Below, one piece after another: positions 26,347-34,922 of a stretch of DNA of 64,000 bases. Source of the stretch: Hyphomicrobium sp. (GTDB lineage: Bacteria > Pseudomonadota > Alphaproteobacteria > Rhizobiales > Hyphomicrobiaceae); the NCBI RefSeq assembly GCF_019753045.1, contig NZ_JAIELN010000011.1, positions 1 to 64,000 on the forward strand, in the 5' to 3' direction. The position numbers and the translations under genes are program-made. The notes below the pieces were generated by a model. That model was not told the DNA's origin and searched no databases. It saw nothing but the letters and a program-made list of their open reading frames with translations. Within the stretch, counting starts at the first letter, position 1, and every line of letters begins with the position of its first letter.

Positions 26347-26922
26347 CTACTGCTTTCTAAGCTCCACGCTGTCGGCCGTGATCGTATAGCCGGCGTCGGC
26401 GAGACCCGTGAAAGCTTCGCTCGTGTTGATCTTGCCGGTCACCGTCACCGGATCGAACATGCCGCCGACTTCAAACCCTTTGTCGGTCTTCACGTAGATG
26501 ATTTGATTGGCCGGCGGCGGCGGCACGTGGATGCAGGCACCGACGAATGGCACGAGAAGGAATTCCTTCACCGTCGTCGCGTCGAAGTCGAGGGGAACGA
26601 CGTAACCGCCGATCGAAACGCTTTGTCCGTCGAGTTCCGCAACGATGGCAGGTGGACGATCGCTACCGGGCTGCCGGCGCTTGACCGCCATGAACTTGCC
26701 CTCGGGAAGCGGGGCCGGAGGTGGCCCCGCATCCGTCGTCGGCGGCACTGAACCACCGAAAAACGTCTTAGACTGCATCGTTGACGCCGCGGGCACGCTC
26801 TTGGGAACGAGATCGGCCCACTTGAGTTGCCGCGGCGTATCGGCAGCGACGTTCGACGCCGACCCGACCGCGAGCACCAGATTGAGCACGACGCTCAGAG
26901 CGAAAACATACTTCGATGCCAT
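26347..26922 (-). CDS. DUF3299 periplasmic protein, ZrgD-like component of metal ABC system
   Basis: A 191-residue exported protein with a signal peptide to about residue 28. The DUF3299 core is visible: 'VSIGGYVVPLDFDATTVKEFLLVPFVGACIHVPPPPANQIIYV' spans roughly residues 98-145, with one Cys and one His in 'GACIHVPP' as probable metal ligands. It follows the permease gene by 29 bases and closes the ZrgA-ATPase-permease-DUF3299 run. Proteins of this kind travel with DUF2796 proteins and FtsX-type ABC transporters; in Vibrio cholerae such a set (zrgABCDE) serves zinc uptake. The metal here is inferred from that parallel. Confidence 0.75.
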   Translation of the reverse strand: MASKYVFALSVVLNLVLAVGSASNVAADTPRQLKWADLVPKSVPAASTMQSKTFFGGSVPPTTDAGPPPAPLPEGKFMAVKRRQPGSDRPPAIVAELDGQSVSIGGYVVPLDFDATTVKEFLLVPFVGACIHVPPPPANQIIYVKTDKGFEVGGMFDPVTVTGKINTSEAFTGLADAGYTITADSVELRKQ

Positions 26923-26951
26923 ATCCGCACCCTTTCAAGAAATGAACCTGC

Positions 26952-28211
26952 TCACACTCTGACCATCATCCCGTCCGCCAGAGACAGCCGGTAAGCACGG
27001 ATCGCAGGCAACAATCCAGCGACGAAACCGGCGGCGACGATCAAGCCGAGCTTCAGCCATTCGTCGGTCCGGGGTGGATCGATCGCGAGGCTCAGCCCGT
27101 ACGTGTGATCGATGTACGGACGCGCCAGATAAAGACCCACGTAAAGCCCGACAGTACCCGTGATGACGCCGGCCAGCGTCAACAGCCCGCCTTCGGCCGC
27201 AAGCAGACCCAGCACCGTCGTCGGCGTTGCCCCGACCGAGCGCAGGATAGCCATTTCGCGTCGCCGCTCGTTGAGCGTGGTCAAGATCATCGTCACCATC
27301 CCGAGCAACGCTGTCGCAACGACCATCGCCGAAACGACCGATAGCGCAGTCTCGGCCGTACCGATGAGACCCCACAGCTCTTGCAGCGCGACGCCCGGCA
27401 TGATCGCCGACAGCGGCTCCTCGGCATAATCGTTGATCCGCCGCTGAACCTTGAATGTGGCGAGCTTTGAATCCAGACCAACCATCGCCGCCGTGATCGC
27501 GCGCGGCGTGAGATCCATCTTGCGAACCGCATCGGCCGAAATGCTTTCCCCGGGGATCGGCGCCCCGCTCTGCCAATCGATGTGAATGGCTTCAATCGCC
27601 TCGAGACTGACGTGAACCGTGCGGTCTATCGGCGTCCCGGTCTTCGCAAGAATACCGGAAACCCGGAACGGCTTGTCCTGATGTTCGACGAACGAGATCG
27701 ATCCGACGCCGTGCGCGACGATGATCTTGTCGCCAACTTTGTAGCCGAGTGCGTCGGCGACGTCTGACCCGATGACCGCATCGAACAAATCCGTAAAGGG
27801 ACCACCGGCGGAGAACGTCATGCTCTGCCCGCGGCGGAATTTATAATGCGTGAAGTAATCGCCGTTCGTGCCGAGCACGCGGAACCCATGGTGACTGTCG
27901 CCGAGCGATATGGGAACGATCCATTTGACTTCAGGCATCTTCGCGATGTCCTGATAGCTCTTCCACGTCACATTGTTGGTCGCGTTGCCGATGCGGAAAA
28001 CGGAATAAAGAAGCAGGTTGAGGCTGCCGCTACGCGCACCGACAATCAGATCCGTCCCGGAAATCGTATCGGCGAAGCTTTGCCGCGCGCCTGTGCGCAC
28101 TTTCTCTACGCCGAGCAGCAGCATGACGCTCTATGCGATCGCGAGGACCGTCAGACATGCCGTCACCCAGCGGTTCATCAACGATTGAAATGCGAGGCGG
28201 AAGATCATCAT
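26952..28211 (-). pseudogene. FtsX-like ABC permease (ZrgC-like) with in-frame TAG at codon 27
   Basis: The natural start is ATG 28211, overlapping the ATPase stop as ATGA, reading MMIFRLAFQSLMNRW then VTACLTVLAIA. The next codon (28133-28131) is TAG, after which the frame continues as SVMLLLGVEKVRTGARQSF and on to a normal C-terminus. Related permeases have Leu at this place, so a single TTG-to-TAG change explains it. The stop falls in the first membrane helix. The downstream ATG at 28124 could restart 390 residues but without most of that helix. The rest is intact: a large periplasmic loop and three C-terminal helices. Either the transporter is dead, restarts, or relies on suppression. Confidence 0.88.
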
Positions 28212-28966
28212 TGCTTGGCACCTCGCGATGAGACAGCAATGTCCTGAAGACGCACAACGCGGTCGAAATGTGGGGCCAATCCTTCATCGTGGCTGACCAT
28301 GATAACGCTCGTGCCGGCCTTCTCACTTTGCGCGAATAAGAGCTTCAGAAACGCTTCTTCCGTGTTTCGATCGAGCGCGGACGTCGGCTCGTCCGCAACG
28401 AGGATCGGCGGCGCGCCGATCAACGCCCGCGCCGCGGCGACACGCTGTTGCTGCCCGACGCTCAGGTTTGCCGCTTTGACCGTCGCGATCACCGTCTCGT
28501 CGAGACCGAGCGCCGCAAGCAATCCCCGCGCAACCGCATCGAGCGATCCATCGCTCTCGGCATTTGCTCGTCGCGTTCGCGAGAACCGAAGTGGAAGCAG
28601 AACATTGTCGATGAGAGATGCGTAAGGGAGCAGATTGAACATCTGGAAGATGATTCCGAAGTGGTCCACGCGAAACCGGTCCCGCCCGGAACCGCTGAGC
28701 TTGGCCATCTCGGTTCCAAGCACATCGATCCGCCCTTCGCTCGGCGCAACGATGCCCGCAAGCAAGCTGAGAAACGTGCTCTTGCCGCTTCCCGATGGGC
28801 CGACGAGCAGAAGCTTCTCCTCGCGCCGCAGCGTGAATTTCTTGATCGTCAGCGAGAACGGTGACGGTCCGGGCCACGAATACCGCACGTTCGAAAACGA
28901 AACCGCATCAAGAGGGCTTTCGCCCTCTATCCGCGTATCGCGTGAAGACACGATGATGTTGCTCAT
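28208..28966 (-). CDS. ABC transporter ATPase (LolD/MacB-type, ZrgB-like)
   Basis: A 252-residue ATPase with Walker A 'GPSGSGKST', a slightly divergent signature 'LSVGQQQRVAAARAL', Walker B 'ILVADEPTSALD' and switch His 'MVSHDEGLAPHF'. The class is that of LolD and MacB, which drive FtsX-like permeases rather than classical importers. It starts two bases after the DUF2796 gene stop and its own stop overlaps the permease ATG, so the genes are translationally linked. If the permease is truncated this ATPase has lost its membrane partner in the locus. Confidence 0.87.
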   Translation of the reverse strand: MSNIIVSSRDTRIEGESPLDAVSFSNVRYSWPGPSPFSLTIKKFTLRREEKLLLVGPSGSGKSTFLSLLAGIVAPSEGRIDVLGTEMAKLSGSGRDRFRVDHFGIIFQMFNLLPYASLIDNVLLPLRFSRTRRANAESDGSLDAVARGLLAALGLDETVIATVKAANLSVGQQQRVAAARALIGAPPILVADEPTSALDRNTEEAFLKLLFAQSEKAGTSVIMVSHDEGLAPHFDRVVRLQDIAVSSRGAKQ

Positions 28967-28968
28967 AG

Positions 28969-29544
28969 TTACATCACGCCCGTGAGATCGAGGGTTGGCT
29001 TATCGCGCGTCATCTGCGCCTGGGTCTGCCCCTTCGGTGTCGTGACGTTGACGTTCAGAAGCTGCGCGCCGGCAAAGTTCGAGAAATAGACAGTCTCGAG
29101 GCCGGTTACACGTTCGGGCGCTTCGCAAGTGATTGTATAAGTCGCATGAAACTCTGAGTGCTGCGGCGCGCCGGGCTTATCGTCATCGTCGTCGTCCTTC
29201 TCGCCGGGCTTATGCGTTTCCTTCCGGTTCTCGACGTTCGCCGTCTCTGCCTTGCAATTGGCCGCCGCGGGAAGTTTGAAAACGGCCAATACGTCGGCGA
29301 GCTTCGCCTTCGCCTTCTCGACCGCCGCTTTCTGCTCGTCAGTCGAAGCGATGTGCTCGAAGCCGACGATATCCATGCCCGGAGAAACAAGCTCCATTTC
29401 GATCTTGTTTCCCTCGATGGCGATATCGAGCGTTCCTTGTCCGTGCACGTGTGGGCCGAGTTGTCTGTGGTCGGCCTGATCCGCGAAAGCGGGAGCGGCA
29501 ATCAAGATGGCCATCGAGGCCAGACCTGACAAAACTTTCGACAT
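28969..29544 (-). CDS. DUF2796 periplasmic protein, ZrgA-like metal binder
   Basis: About 191 residues from ATG 29544 (MSKVLSGLASMAILIAAPAFA signal peptide; an ATG at 29556 is the alternative). The mature start 'DHRQLGPHVHGQGTLDIAIEGN' is the DUF2796 signature with clustered His. A low-complexity acidic tract of six Asp (within 'EKDDDDDDKPG') and 'HSEFHATYTITC' follow. In Vibrio the homologue ZrgA belongs to a zinc-uptake ABC system. The His and Asp clusters fit periplasmic metal capture. First long gene of the run ending in DUF3299. Confidence 0.82.
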   Translation of the reverse strand: MSKVLSGLASMAILIAAPAFADQADHRQLGPHVHGQGTLDIAIEGNKIEMELVSPGMDIVGFEHIASTDEQKAAVEKAKAKLADVLAVFKLPAAANCKAETANVENRKETHKPGEKDDDDDDKPGAPQHSEFHATYTITCEAPERVTGLETVYFSNFAGAQLLNVNVTTPKGQTQAQMTRDKPTLDLTGVM

Positions 29545-29700
29545 CGTTCTCTCCAATTGGATGATGAGTGCTGAGGCGCGCCATTGCGCGGTGTCAGCCC
29601 AGCTGTGCCGAAGCGCGATTGGAAATCGCGCAAAACACAGCCGGATACGAAAAAGCGTTATGGGATAAAGAAACGAAGACGCCGGAGCGATCTTCGAATG

Positions 29701-30072
29701 TCAGCCGACATTCGCCGCGGGCGGGCCACGCGCACGCTGCTCGTAGCAGCGGATTATGCAGCTCTGAGCGCTGAGTGGCGTCCGAAGCTGAGCAAAAGCA
29801 ATTTCAGAGGGTGCGGGAAAATCAAAAAGCGAAGGCACGAGCGACGTCGCGGCAACAGCCGCTGCCCAACACAATGGGCAGCCACCGTGATCGTCACTGG
29901 CCGGCGGGCAAGGCTTCGTGGCCGTTGAGACGCAATGGCCCGTAAACGCAAGGATGGAACGGTCGCCGATATCCCGGCTTGTATGGTGATGGAACGACGC
30001 GACGGCCAACTGCACGCTGAAGGCAAACAGCGTGAGCAAAACAAGCCTGATGCGGAGTCGCGATGAGGTCAT
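29701..30072 (-). CDS. DUF2946-like small membrane or periplasmic protein
   Basis: A 123-residue protein. An N-terminal hydrophobic helix ('RLVLLTLFAFSVQLAVASF') is followed by 'HHHTSRD', then 'CVSTATKPCPPASDDHGGCPLCWAAAVAAT'. The HHH plus the late 'CPLC' motif match DUF2946-type proteins, which commonly accompany copper, zinc or other metal transport genes. It lies about 155 bases upstream of the ZrgA-like gene on the same strand and probably belongs to the same metal-responsive unit. I saw no convincing Zur or Fur box upstream. Confidence 0.65.
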   Translation of the reverse strand: MTSSRLRIRLVLLTLFAFSVQLAVASFHHHTSRDIGDRSILAFTGHCVSTATKPCPPASDDHGGCPLCWAAAVAATSLVPSLFDFPAPSEIAFAQLRTPLSAQSCIIRCYEQRARGPPAANVG

Positions 30073-30209
30073 GATCTCCGGCCGTCTTCTACGTACCCAG
30101 CATTCGACTGTTCCTGTGTCACAAACGTGGCAGTTGAATACCCGCTCTCCTAGTTATCCCCACAACGGCCACAGCGCGCTTGGCAAAATGCCTCTTTCGC
30201 CCAAAAATT

Positions 30210-30234
30210 GGAACCATTGCAGGTCTCGCGCATT
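30210..30234 (+). promoter_or_regulatory. EcfG-type promoter candidate for the HWE kinase gene
   Basis: GGAAC (30210-30214), 16 bases, CATT (30231-30234), one mismatch from the GGAAC-N16/17-CGTT consensus of alphaproteobacterial general-stress promoters. The kinase start lies 53 bases downstream. Confidence 0.5.
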
Positions 30235-30286
30235 TGGTCTCAGGCGAGATTCTCTATAGCCCTTCCAAGACGATAAGAAGAAAATC

Positions 30287-32296
30287 GTGAATACTGATCC
30301 ACCGGGGAGGGCGGGCCGGCTTCGGCAAGCCAAATTCCTAGGCCAATTAATTATCTTTCCCCGGCTGTCGTTGAGGGCAACGGCTTACCTTGTCTGGCTG
30401 GCGTTTCTCATTCCAACCCTGGGCCTTGCTGCGTATCTGTTGAACGCGGTGCATTCCCAAGAACTTACTGTTCTGCAGGCGGACGCCCGAACTCGGGCCT
30501 TGCTCGCGGCAAGTTTCGTCGACGATCAAATGGACACCCTTCTCCGCACCCTCAAGGCGCTCCCGGCGGAGGACGTCACTCAAAACACTGAAAACCGCAT
30601 ACGCACCGAGCTTGACGGAAAAGGCATCGTGCTCTTCACGCGAAGCGAAAAGCTCGACGTCTTGTCACCCGTCGGCGGGCTCGATTCGGGCGGGATCACG
30701 CTCGATGGCGCTTCCCGCTCCGCCGCGGCAGCCGCTTTGTCGAAGCAGGCGCCTCAAATCACGGCATATGACAACGCACGGGACAACGGCATCGATGTTT
30801 GGCTGGCCGCCGCATCGAATGATGCGAAACCCATCCTCATCCAGGCACATATCCCGTCGACATTTTTGGCCTCCGCGCTCAAGAAATTCGCAGCCGGTGG
30901 CCCATGGTCGATTTCCGTTGTTGGACCCGACGGCCAAATACTCGCCAGAACCCGGGCCAAGGCAGGCACGGCAGCAAGTGCCGATAATGCGAACCGTACA
31001 GCCCTCGTAGAAGCCGTTGCCGACACTTCACAGTTTGGCTGGAAAGTTGCTGCTCAAATTCCAGAAAAAGCGGCGAGGCTGCGCGCTGAACGCAACTGGA
31101 TAACGTTTGTCACGCTTTCCTCATTGTTGGCAGTCGCATCGCTGGCCGGCGCGACGTGGTTGACGCGGAACATTTTGGAAGATCCGAACGCTAGCAATTT
31201 GCCCCCCTCAGCGGGGCGATCGGGCGAAACGCCAGGCCAATCAGCAGGCATGCCATTGCAGTTCGACAGTCAGGATAAGCGACCCCATCAACAACCGCCG
31301 GATGGCGCGAGAGAACAGCGGCTGCGCCAAGCGCTGCGCGCGGGCAATGTTGGCGTTTGGGAGTGGAACCTCACGACGGGCAGCATCCGTTGGGATACAG
31401 AAATTGCCGACATTTTTAATGATCTCGAGCCTGGATACGAGTACCCGGCGCGAACACTTATCCGCCGCGTCGACCGGTGTGACCGCCGCCGATTGTTGAA
31501 GGCGATCGGCGCCGCCGTCGCTGGATCGAAACCCCTTGCGCTAGAGGTTCGCATTCTCCGCCGCAACGGGGATATCCGTTGGATCGCAATCCGCGGTGCG
31601 ACGAACGAAGCGGACGGAATGGAAGCAAAGACTCTCTCGGGCGTTGCCTACGACGTGACGGACCAGAAGCTGAGCCTCACGCGCACTGATGCCCTCCTCC
31701 GTGAAGTTTCGCATCGCTCAAAAAACCTGCTGGCATTGATCCTCGCGATGGCACGATTGACGGCCCGCGATGCGGTGGACGTCAAATCTCATCTCAAGGA
31801 TTTCACACTTCGCGTCGCGGGCCTCGCCGCATCTCAGGATCTCATCGTCGCTTCAGATTGGCAGAACGTGGATCTTGCGACTTTGGCGACAGCTGAGATC
31901 GGCGCAGTCGCGCGTACCGACGCCGATCGCGTCGCGATCAAGGGGCCGCAGGTCATGCTCACACCGGAAGCCGCCCAGACATTGGGAATGGTTCTGACCG
32001 AGCTCGCGCTCAACGCCGTCGAGCACGGGGCACTGTCCACCGCAACCGGCAAAGTGCGGCTCTCGTGGTCATTTCCCGATCCTACTACAATCCTGATTTC
32101 ATGGCGTGAAACCAGCGGGCCACCATTCGTCGCCGACGGCCTGAAGGGATACGGCATGTCGGTCGTCGAGCGTTTCTCGACGCAAGGCCTGAAGCTTTCT
32201 GCTCACGCTGTTGGTAATGCCGACGAGTTCACGTGGACATTGACCGGCCCTCTCGTCAACATCGGGCACGCACCCACAATCTCAGGCCAAGCCTAA
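30287..32296 (+). CDS. HWE-family sensor histidine kinase with periplasmic sensor and PAS domain
   Basis: A 669-residue membrane kinase, GTG start at 30287. Two membrane helices (about residues 30-53 and 277-296) enclose a periplasmic sensor of about 220 residues. After a Pro/Gly-rich linker, a PAS domain runs from about 350 to 465 ('GNVGVWEWNLTTGSIRWD'). The H-box 'LLREVSHRSKNLLALILAMARL' and N-box 'LTELALNAVEHGAL' are of HWE type. In Hyphomicrobiales such kinases phosphorylate PhyR-type or lone response regulators. An EcfG-like promoter precedes it and a single-domain response regulator follows 90 bases later, in the same neighbourhood as phyR. Confidence 0.9.
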   Translation: MNTDPPGRAGRLRQAKFLGQLIIFPRLSLRATAYLVWLAFLIPTLGLAAYLLNAVHSQELTVLQADARTRALLAASFVDDQMDTLLRTLKALPAEDVTQNTENRIRTELDGKGIVLFTRSEKLDVLSPVGGLDSGGITLDGASRSAAAAALSKQAPQITAYDNARDNGIDVWLAAASNDAKPILIQAHIPSTFLASALKKFAAGGPWSISVVGPDGQILARTRAKAGTAASADNANRTALVEAVADTSQFGWKVAAQIPEKAARLRAERNWITFVTLSSLLAVASLAGATWLTRNILEDPNASNLPPSAGRSGETPGQSAGMPLQFDSQDKRPHQQPPDGAREQRLRQALRAGNVGVWEWNLTTGSIRWDTEIADIFNDLEPGYEYPARTLIRRVDRCDRRRLLKAIGAAVAGSKPLALEVRILRRNGDIRWIAIRGATNEADGMEAKTLSGVAYDVTDQKLSLTRTDALLREVSHRSKNLLALILAMARLTARDAVDVKSHLKDFTLRVAGLAASQDLIVASDWQNVDLATLATAEIGAVARTDADRVAIKGPQVMLTPEAAQTLGMVLTELALNAVEHGALSTATGKVRLSWSFPDPTTILISWRETSGPPFVADGLKGYGMSVVERFSTQGLKLSAHAVGNADEFTWTLTGPLVNIGHAPTISGQA

Positions 32297-32330
32297 ACAA
32301 CGTCCATTAACGACAACATTGTTCGTTCAT

Positions 32331-32355
32331 GGAACCGTGACCGCGCCCGCAAGTT
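32331..32355 (+). promoter_or_regulatory. EcfG-type promoter candidate for the response regulator gene
   Basis: GGAAC (32331-32335), 16 bases, AGTT (32352-32355): one mismatch from GGAAC-N16-CGTT, 31 bases before the start at 32387. Weaker support than the site at 34599. Confidence 0.4.
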
Positions 32356-32386
32356 CTTGCCCGTAGGGCCAATGACGGGGGGCGCC

Positions 32387-32818
32387 ATGAAAATTCTCAT
32401 CACCGAAGATGAAGCGATAGTCGCCGACGAACTCGAAGCGATCATCACTGATTTGGGGCACCAAGTCGTCGGCATTGCTGGGTCGTCTCTTCGCGCTTTG
32501 AAGCTTGCGGAGACGACCAGCTGCGATCTGGCATTCGTCGACGTCCACCTGAGTGATGGAATGACAGGCCCTGCCGTCGCACGCCACCTTAGCGAAGACG
32601 CGCACGCGACAGTGATCTTCACAACATCGAACCCCCACCACGTACCGGCAGACTTCGCCTCAGCCTGCGGTATTCTGGTGAAGCCTTACTCCGTACATTC
32701 CGTGAAATCGGCGGTCGCATTCGTCGTTGATTGCATGGAAACGGGTTGCTCGCGGCGCCCGAAACCACGCGCTCTTGAGCTTTCGCCGGCATACGCGGAG
32801 CGCTGGAAAGTGAGTTGA
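32387..32818 (+). CDS. Single-domain response regulator
   Basis: About 143 residues from ATG 32387 (preceded by GGGGGGC; an open frame to 32357 is disfavoured). It is a receiver domain only: acidic pair 'ITEDEAIVADEL', phospho-acceptor Asp in 'LAFVDVHLSDG', Thr/Ser switch in 'VIFTTSNP' and Lys in 'ILVKPYSVHSV'. There is no output domain, only a short basic tail ('SRRPKPRALE'). Lone receivers beside HWE kinases act in alphaproteobacterial general stress signalling as phosphate sinks or relays (SdrG/MrrA-type). That role is inferred from the neighbours. Confidence 0.85.
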   Translation: MKILITEDEAIVADELEAIITDLGHQVVGIAGSSLRALKLAETTSCDLAFVDVHLSDGMTGPAVARHLSEDAHATVIFTTSNPHHVPADFASACGILVKPYSVHSVKSAVAFVVDCMETGCSRRPKPRALELSPAYAERWKVS

Positions 32819-32837
32819 GGAAGCTATTAAACTCTTC

Positions 32838-34337
32838 TTACGCCGTTGTGGTCTTCGACACCTTCACGGAACGAATAGCGGGCTCATCCTCAGGAACCGA
32901 CAACGCCAACTCCGTCAATTTGATCGTGACGCGCGTTCCCGGCCTGACATGTCCAGGGCGAACGGGTTCGTATGCGATCGCACCGGCGAACTGACGAGTC
33001 AGCAGAGCCGCGATTTTTGTTCCCAATCCATCGCTCGCATGACCGGCGCTTCCGTGCAGAAGCTTGTCCATCTCATCGCCCCCTCCCGCATAGAGGTTGG
33101 CATCGACCCCGTTGCCATCATCTTCGACAATGAGCTCAGCTCCGGTCTCACCGGACCGATAAAGGCGAACGCCGACATGGCCTGAACCATCTTCGCCAAA
33201 TGCATGCTTGAAGGAATTCACGACAAATTCTTGCGTCAGAACGCACAGCGACGTTGCAACCTGAGCAGGCGCAAGAAGCGGCGGAACATCAACCGTTAGT
33301 TCAATTCGCCCTTCACCGGCCGTTTCGACCACATCGTCCAACACGGCTTGAATGAGCGTGTCGATGCGCACGAGTTCGAGATCGTTGACGACATTCATAC
33401 GCCGCTGCGCACTCGCGATCGCATGGATACGATCGCGCGCGCCGGTGAGGGTTTTGAGAGACCTTGGATCGGACGTGTGCCTGATGTGCAGGTTGATGAA
33501 GCCGACGACGAGCGACAACGTATTGCCGATCCGATGCGTCACATCCCGCAGCAGCGCTTCGGCACGCTCTCGTTCGCCTTCGGCGCGATCCCGTTCGATT
33601 GCAAGCTCTTCGGTACGCGCTTTCACTCGCGCTTCCAGAGACCTGTTGGCGGAGGTCAGCGTCAGAGCGGTAATTTCGAGCGCTGCCACGCGCTGACGCT
33701 CGCGTATCAACGCGACCATCGCCAAGGCGGCGCAAGCGAGCAATATCGCGAGCATTGCAGCGAGGAGCCAAAAGCTCTGATCGTGGAATTGCGCGACGCT
33801 GACTTCGAAGAGGCGGCGTTGCTGTTGTTCCGTGGCACCGATCTGGTCGCGCAACCGGTTTGAGAGTTCGATATTGAGACTATTAGCGGCATGCTCCGCC
33901 GCTGCATTTGGACTGCCTCTTGCAACGTCCGAAATACTCTTGTCGATCGCTGATAGATGTTCCTGCTGCGCCTTGTCGACGGCCTCGATCCGCGCAAGCA
34001 GCTCTTTGTTGTTCCGCCCCAGCCTGACGAAATCGGAGTGGATGCCGTCGACTGCCTTCTTCGCCGTCTCATACGATGCGAGATATTTCGGATCTCTGGT
34101 GAGCATGTATCCACGCTGCGCGATTTCGAGATCCTGCGCCGCGCTGAGCCACTTCGTGAGACCTTGCTGATAGAGTAGCGTCTGCGCCACGCGATCGCCA
34201 GCCGCAACTGTCCATTGCCAGGCAACGATTGCTGCGAGACCGGACAGGATGGCAATCGAAACCCAGACCAACAGCGTTCGCGTCGCGCTCGACGTTAGAA
34301 ACGCTGCAAATCTCCGCGATATTTGATGGCGGCCCAT
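32838..34337 (-). CDS. CHASE3-domain sensor histidine kinase, HisKA_2/HWE type
   Basis: A 499-residue kinase. A first membrane helix (about 20-42) is followed by a CHASE3-like periplasmic helical domain ('LTKWLSAAQDLEIAQRGYMLTRDPKYLASYE' region), a second helix near 190-212 and a coiled coil ('ANRSLEARVKARTEELAIERDRAEGERERAE'). The H-box is 'LLRDVTHRIGNTLSLVVGFINL' and the N-box 'LTQEFVVNSFKHAF'. 'VEDDGNGVD' and 'GLGTKIAALL' form the ATP lid. Such kinases are typical PhyR kinases. It is convergent with the lone response regulator (19 bases between stops), which makes this a compact two-kinase signalling island next to phyR. Confidence 0.9.
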   Translation of the reverse strand: MGRHQISRRFAAFLTSSATRTLLVWVSIAILSGLAAIVAWQWTVAAGDRVAQTLLYQQGLTKWLSAAQDLEIAQRGYMLTRDPKYLASYETAKKAVDGIHSDFVRLGRNNKELLARIEAVDKAQQEHLSAIDKSISDVARGSPNAAAEHAANSLNIELSNRLRDQIGATEQQQRRLFEVSVAQFHDQSFWLLAAMLAILLACAALAMVALIRERQRVAALEITALTLTSANRSLEARVKARTEELAIERDRAEGERERAEALLRDVTHRIGNTLSLVVGFINLHIRHTSDPRSLKTLTGARDRIHAIASAQRRMNVVNDLELVRIDTLIQAVLDDVVETAGEGRIELTVDVPPLLAPAQVATSLCVLTQEFVVNSFKHAFGEDGSGHVGVRLYRSGETGAELIVEDDGNGVDANLYAGGGDEMDKLLHGSAGHASDGLGTKIAALLTRQFAGAIAYEPVRPGHVRPGTRVTIKLTELALSVPEDEPAIRSVKVSKTTTA

Positions 34338-34598
34338 AACCTATGGAAGCATTGATCGAGGGAAGGATATGCAATGCCACGACTTAGCCGTCGTGCCAAC
34401 CGCTTGTTAGGCCAATTTTCTTATAACGATACTACCATTGGGCTGATCAGATCTCTCGAACTCGCACCACATTTCGCGCAGCAGATCTACTCAATCTATT
34501 TGCATATCGGTCAGTACGTCGCATCGACGCATTTGAATCGAAACCAAGCTAGTTCCTCAGCCCACGTACGCTTCTCAGAAATCCGGCCAAATATCCCG

Positions 34599-34623
34599 GG
34601 AACCGATGCACGCGCGCTACGTT
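34599..34623 (+). promoter_or_regulatory. Perfect EcfG (general stress sigma) promoter upstream of the sRNA candidate
   Basis: GGAAC (34599-34603), exactly 16 bases, CGTT (34620-34623): a full match to the alphaproteobacterial EcfG consensus, in the intergenic region beside the stress locus. A start of transcription near 34630 would run into the terminator at 34696-34740 with no long ORF between. Confidence 0.8.
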
Positions 34624-34629
34624 CTCCCT

Positions 34630-34741
34630 ATGTGGCCGTGCCCGCATACTCCCTCCCCACTCCCCCGTGGCCCAAGGGTACGGCATCACCTAAGAGAGTT
34701 CGCGACCGCTTTCCCCCGGGCGGCGCGAACTCATTTTTTTC
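34630..34741 (+). ncRNA. Candidate EcfG-dependent small RNA with C-rich loop (GsrN-like in design)
   Basis: About 110 bases bounded by a perfect EcfG promoter (34599-34623) and a strong intrinsic terminator. The 5' half folds as a nine-pair stem (34635-34643 with 34676-34684, one G.T). Its 32-base loop holds a run of C and T at 34649-34666 (ctccctccccactccccc), complementary to purine-rich ribosome sites. This is the layout of alphaproteobacterial trans-acting sRNAs such as Caulobacter GsrN, the general-stress sRNA. No flanking gene explains the terminator, because the upstream neighbour is on the other strand. Relationship to GsrN by descent is not claimed. Confidence 0.7.
34696..34740 (+). 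terminator. Strong intrinsic terminator in the intergenic region
   Basis: Perfect nine-pair stem gagttcgcg (34696-34704) / cgcgaactc (34724-34732), extended inside by partly pairing bases, then A and seven T (34734-34740). It acts on plus-strand transcripts, and the only candidate is the sRNA. Confidence 0.9.
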
Positions 34742-34862
34742 TGCGCCATCTCTTCAGTGCCGCCCTACTGCGACCTAGGACCGCAAGCTCGGCCGCAATT
34801 TTCTTCACGCGTGCGCTGATCCGAGCCCGAGATTGATCGATCGGCAAATGATCAGAAAGAAA

Positions 34863-34887
34863 GGAACAAACAATTCGCGAATGCGAT
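34863..34887 (+). promoter_or_regulatory. EcfG-type promoter candidate for the PRC-barrel gene
   Basis: GGAAC (34863-34867), 16 bases, CGAT (34884-34887), one mismatch from CGTT. The gene starts at 34923 with AGGAG at 34908-34912, giving a leader of about 30 bases. Confidence 0.55.
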
Positions 34888-34922
34888 TGATCCAGCGCAA
34901 CGTCACTAGGAGATGAGCAACA

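Noticed and set aside
30073-30286. Zur or Fur box before the metal-uptake genes
   Set aside because: No palindrome close enough to known alphaproteobacterial consensus sequences could be found by eye.
34374-34778. 134-codon plus-strand frame over the sRNA region
   Set aside because: It runs through the EcfG promoter and the strong terminator, has no ribosome site or motif, and its composition is not protein-like.
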